Origin: Dryas octopetala
Lineage: Eukaryota > Streptophyta > Magnoliopsida > Rosales > Rosaceae
Direction of reading: 5' to 3'
Assembly: GCA_963921425.1 (NCBI GenBank)
Contig: OY992836.1
Location: forward strand, 17,191,614-17,255,613
Length of the DNA stretch: 64,000 bases
Under the pieces are notes generated by a model, which worked only from the letters and a program-made list of their open reading frames with translations, made no database searches and had not been told where the DNA came from. The position numbers were made by a program, and so were the translations under genes. Of this stretch, positions 62,001 to 64,000 are shown in pieces (the first letter of the stretch is position 1; each line of letters begins with the position of its first letter).

Positions 62001-64000
62001 CGTGCTAAATTGTAGTAGGAATGCGACTTTGTCGGTCCATGGTTGGTTACAGCAAGTGCAGTTTCAGTCAGTTGCTCAACTAAAAAGTGTTGACCAGTGA
62101 AGAAAAAATGGTTTGCCAAATAATTTAAGGCCATTGCGCAGTAAGGGTATATCTCAAAAGCTCTTTGCATTTTTTCCATTCCTTTCCTTATTCCAGCAGC
62201 TATCAATACAATACAGCCCGAATATTAGACTGCTTGAAAAGAGAGAAGTATGGACAAATAATAACAATCAAACTGAACAAAACAGTACTCAGTTAAGAAG
62301 AATATAAAAATGTTTTTCTTTTCTGGTTGTACCTTCATTTTTATGCAAATCCATAATTGCAAGTGCAACAAGAGCCTCGACATTTTCTAGATCTAACTGC
62401 AAGTATAAATTCATGAAGTTAAAAACTGTAGCATGTAAAAGCATCTTCACCTGATATTAATGCATGATTAATTGGCTGATATCACTTGCCTGTAAAACGC
62501 GCTGAAAGGCTTGCCTAGCTTTTTCAAATTGACCCATCTTGTAACGACAAAGACCTATGCCAAGTCTTACAGCTGCAGGACAATCGGGATACACTTGCAG
62601 GGCCCTCTTTGTTGAATATCAAATAATACAAGTTAAAACAATAATTTGTGTTCTAAATGAAATTATCTATATAAACTACCAAATTGCTGCTAGTAAGCGG
62701 GCTAGCTAGCCATAACCCCAACCAATTCAAACATAAATAACAAATTCTGGAGGTTGAGAAAGTATATATTCTTGTTTTCTTCCCATTGGCAAACAGTGGA
62801 TGAAAATTACAAACCTTGTACAGCTCCAGTGAATCAGAATAGTGCCCACGATTGAACTCAACGCATGCCTGCAGATATCAGGGGCAACTTGTTTACAACA
62901 AATGCAGATATCAGGGGAAAGTTGTTTCCAACAAATGCAGCATATCTCCACTAATCAAGCCATCCCCAATTTACATAAAATGCAGCATATGCCGAAATAT
63001 TGATCACATTTTCATGCATATGATCCTTGAAAAAATGCAAGCTTAATTACTTTGTTAAGCAGAGAAGTTCAATGTATATACCTGACCCAAAAGGGCAGGA
63101 ACGTTATCACGGTCTCCTTCTAATACAATCTTAAATGCAGCAGCTGCCTGATCTACTTCACCCTTAGCCAGTAAAAGCTGACCTGCAAGCAGAAGATGGG
63201 TAATAAAATTTGAAGTATCTTACGATGCAGGGAACATGGCTCAGGTTCCAACAGAAAAAAAAAAATTCCCCTACATCAGTTCAGCAATATAGATTATCAG
63301 ATCCATTTGTGGCACTCATTGAGAATGCTACACCAATAATAGTATGAGTAAGCAGCAGATGCATTACAAACTGAAACCAGCAAGTTTCAGAACAGAAATT
63401 GAGAACACAAAGCAACTTTGTGTGTCATAGACAAAATATTTCTTTGGATTCCATAGTTCACAACTTTGACAGGAACAAGAGGAACAAAAGACCAGTTCTT
63501 AAAGACTCTAAGATGCCACATCAAGCAGTTGCTAGGATATCAAACTATAGATAAACTACTAAGATAGTCTCAGGACATCCAAAACACACAGTCCAAATCC
63601 AAAATCCAGGAAGGAAAATGTCATTGGGAATTTTAGTTCTCATCATGAACACATCGCAGGTTCTAAGTAGATAGGAATCAAATCTTTAGTAAGATAAATA
63701 AAAACATAAAGAAGCTCTGTGATGCCCCACCTTTCCCAACCCATGTTGAAGGCTCATGCATGTCAATTCTCGATGCTTTGTTGTAAAATTGGGTGGCTAA
63801 TATGAAATGCTCCTCCTTTTCTCTCTGTTTTGTCTCAATTTTCCCGAGGTAGCTGTAGTAGGCCCCTAAAGCATTCAAGATCGCAATCCTCTCATATCGA
63901 ACATCAGCATAATACTCATCAATCTCTGCCCCCAAGAAAATAATAATAACCAACATTATTTCATAATTTAAACACAATATGATAAACATTGAGCACCTAA
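55465..64000 (-). CDS. CTR9: CTR9 / VIP6 (ELF8), Paf1-complex TPR subunit (5' partial)
   Basis: Twenty-two exons visible on minus, about 1023 residues; roughly 70 N-terminal residues lie beyond the right edge. First visible exon is 63925-63731; then 63182-63082, 62868-62815, 62606-62490, 62396-62333, 62199-61985, 61892-61808, 61295-61195, 61113-61021, 60415-60347, 60208-60116, 59904-59638, 59150-59070, 58966-58808, 58550-58455, 57765-57664, 57585-57478, 57377-57153, 57038-56772, 56672-56601, 56256-55942 and 55656-55465. Tetratricopeptide repeats fill most of the protein (e.g. ALGAYYSYLGKIE, AVRLGIGLCRYKMGQFEKA, MALNYLANHFFFTGQH). The tail is a charged coiled region (HEEQKTRHKQEVARQMA) then acidic/basic Ser-rich sequence. 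CTR9 scaffolds the nuclear Paf1 complex, which promotes RNA polymerase II elongation, H2B ubiquitination and H3K4/K36 methylation, and flowering control through FLC-type genes. Exon 62606-62490 ends at a GC donor. The 55942 boundary could be 55939. Confidence 0.96.
57085..57122. repeat. (GA)n microsatellite in CTR9 intron
   Basis: About 18 GA units close to the acceptor side of the donor at 57152, within the intron 57039 side of exon 57038-56772. Confidence 0.85.
57910..57990 (+). mobile_element. Short SINE-like element in CTR9 intron, 7-bp target duplication
   Basis: An A-box-like TCGCCTAGTGGTAAG and a B-box-like GTCTCGAATCTC about 35 bp apart, then an A-rich end (GTAAAAAAATAAGAT). TTCACAC is present on both sides (57903-57909 and 57991-57997). 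Length 81 bp. Same organisation as 24457-24544. Confidence 0.5.
59000..59032. repeat. (TG)n(AG)n microsatellite in CTR9 intron
   Basis: TG units then AG units, between exons 59150-59070 and 58966-58808. Confidence 0.9.
62871..62936. repeat. 33-bp tandem duplication at CTR9 splice acceptor side
   Basis: Two copies (62871-62903, 62904-62936) both beginning GCAGATATCAGGGG. The copy nearer the exon supplies the acceptor used at 62868. Confidence 0.85.

Overview
The window is nuclear DNA from a eudicot plant. Genes have many short introns, intergenic DNA is AT-rich with many (GA)n and (AT)n tracts, and there is one assembly gap (200 N, 35921-36120). Two ABP19/ABP20-type germin-like genes match, from memory, the peach auxin-binding proteins almost residue for residue. 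I therefore infer Rosaceae, most likely Prunus. Exons were rebuilt by hand from reading frame, splice signals and known family sequences; no search was run.

Layout, left to right: (1) a RAD7-like leucine-rich-repeat protein on the minus strand, 3' end cut by the left edge (1-4165); (2) an O-fucosyltransferase-family gene on plus (7739-11233); (3) a MOB1 kinase activator on minus (12402-14681), convergent with it; (4) a tandem array of three germin-like/auxin-binding genes on minus, the first broken (17058-22535); (5) a tandem array of three beta-1,3-glucanase (GH17) genes on plus, the last broken (25432-32888); (6) a complete peroxisomal 12-oxophytodienoate reductase (OPR3) on minus (33472-35498), with a stray copy of its 3' end between the second and third glucanases; (7) the gap; (8) a DENN-domain protein on plus with 18 coding exons (39708-47766); (9) a GRF5/6-type growth-regulating factor on plus with an intact miR396 site (51064-52649); (10) the Paf1-complex subunit CTR9/VIP6 on minus, 22 exons visible, 5' end beyond the right edge (55465-64000).

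The single-copy genes are a conserved housekeeping and developmental backbone. From memory, Arabidopsis keeps RAD7-like next to OPR3, GRF6 next to CTR9/ELF8 on chromosome 2, and DENN next to an O-fucosyltransferase on chromosome 5, so this looks like ancestral gene order. The lineage-specific parts are the two tandem arrays of secreted proteins, both in families often tied to cell wall and defence.

I found no clearly new multi-gene system. The best structural observations are: a tandem duplication whose junction fuses a truncated OPR3 to a glucanase promoter; two GC-AG introns required by reading frame; two MITEs with 9-bp target duplications; two very short tRNA-promoter-like elements with 7-bp target duplications; and repeated DLN (EAR-like) motifs in the RAD7-like protein.
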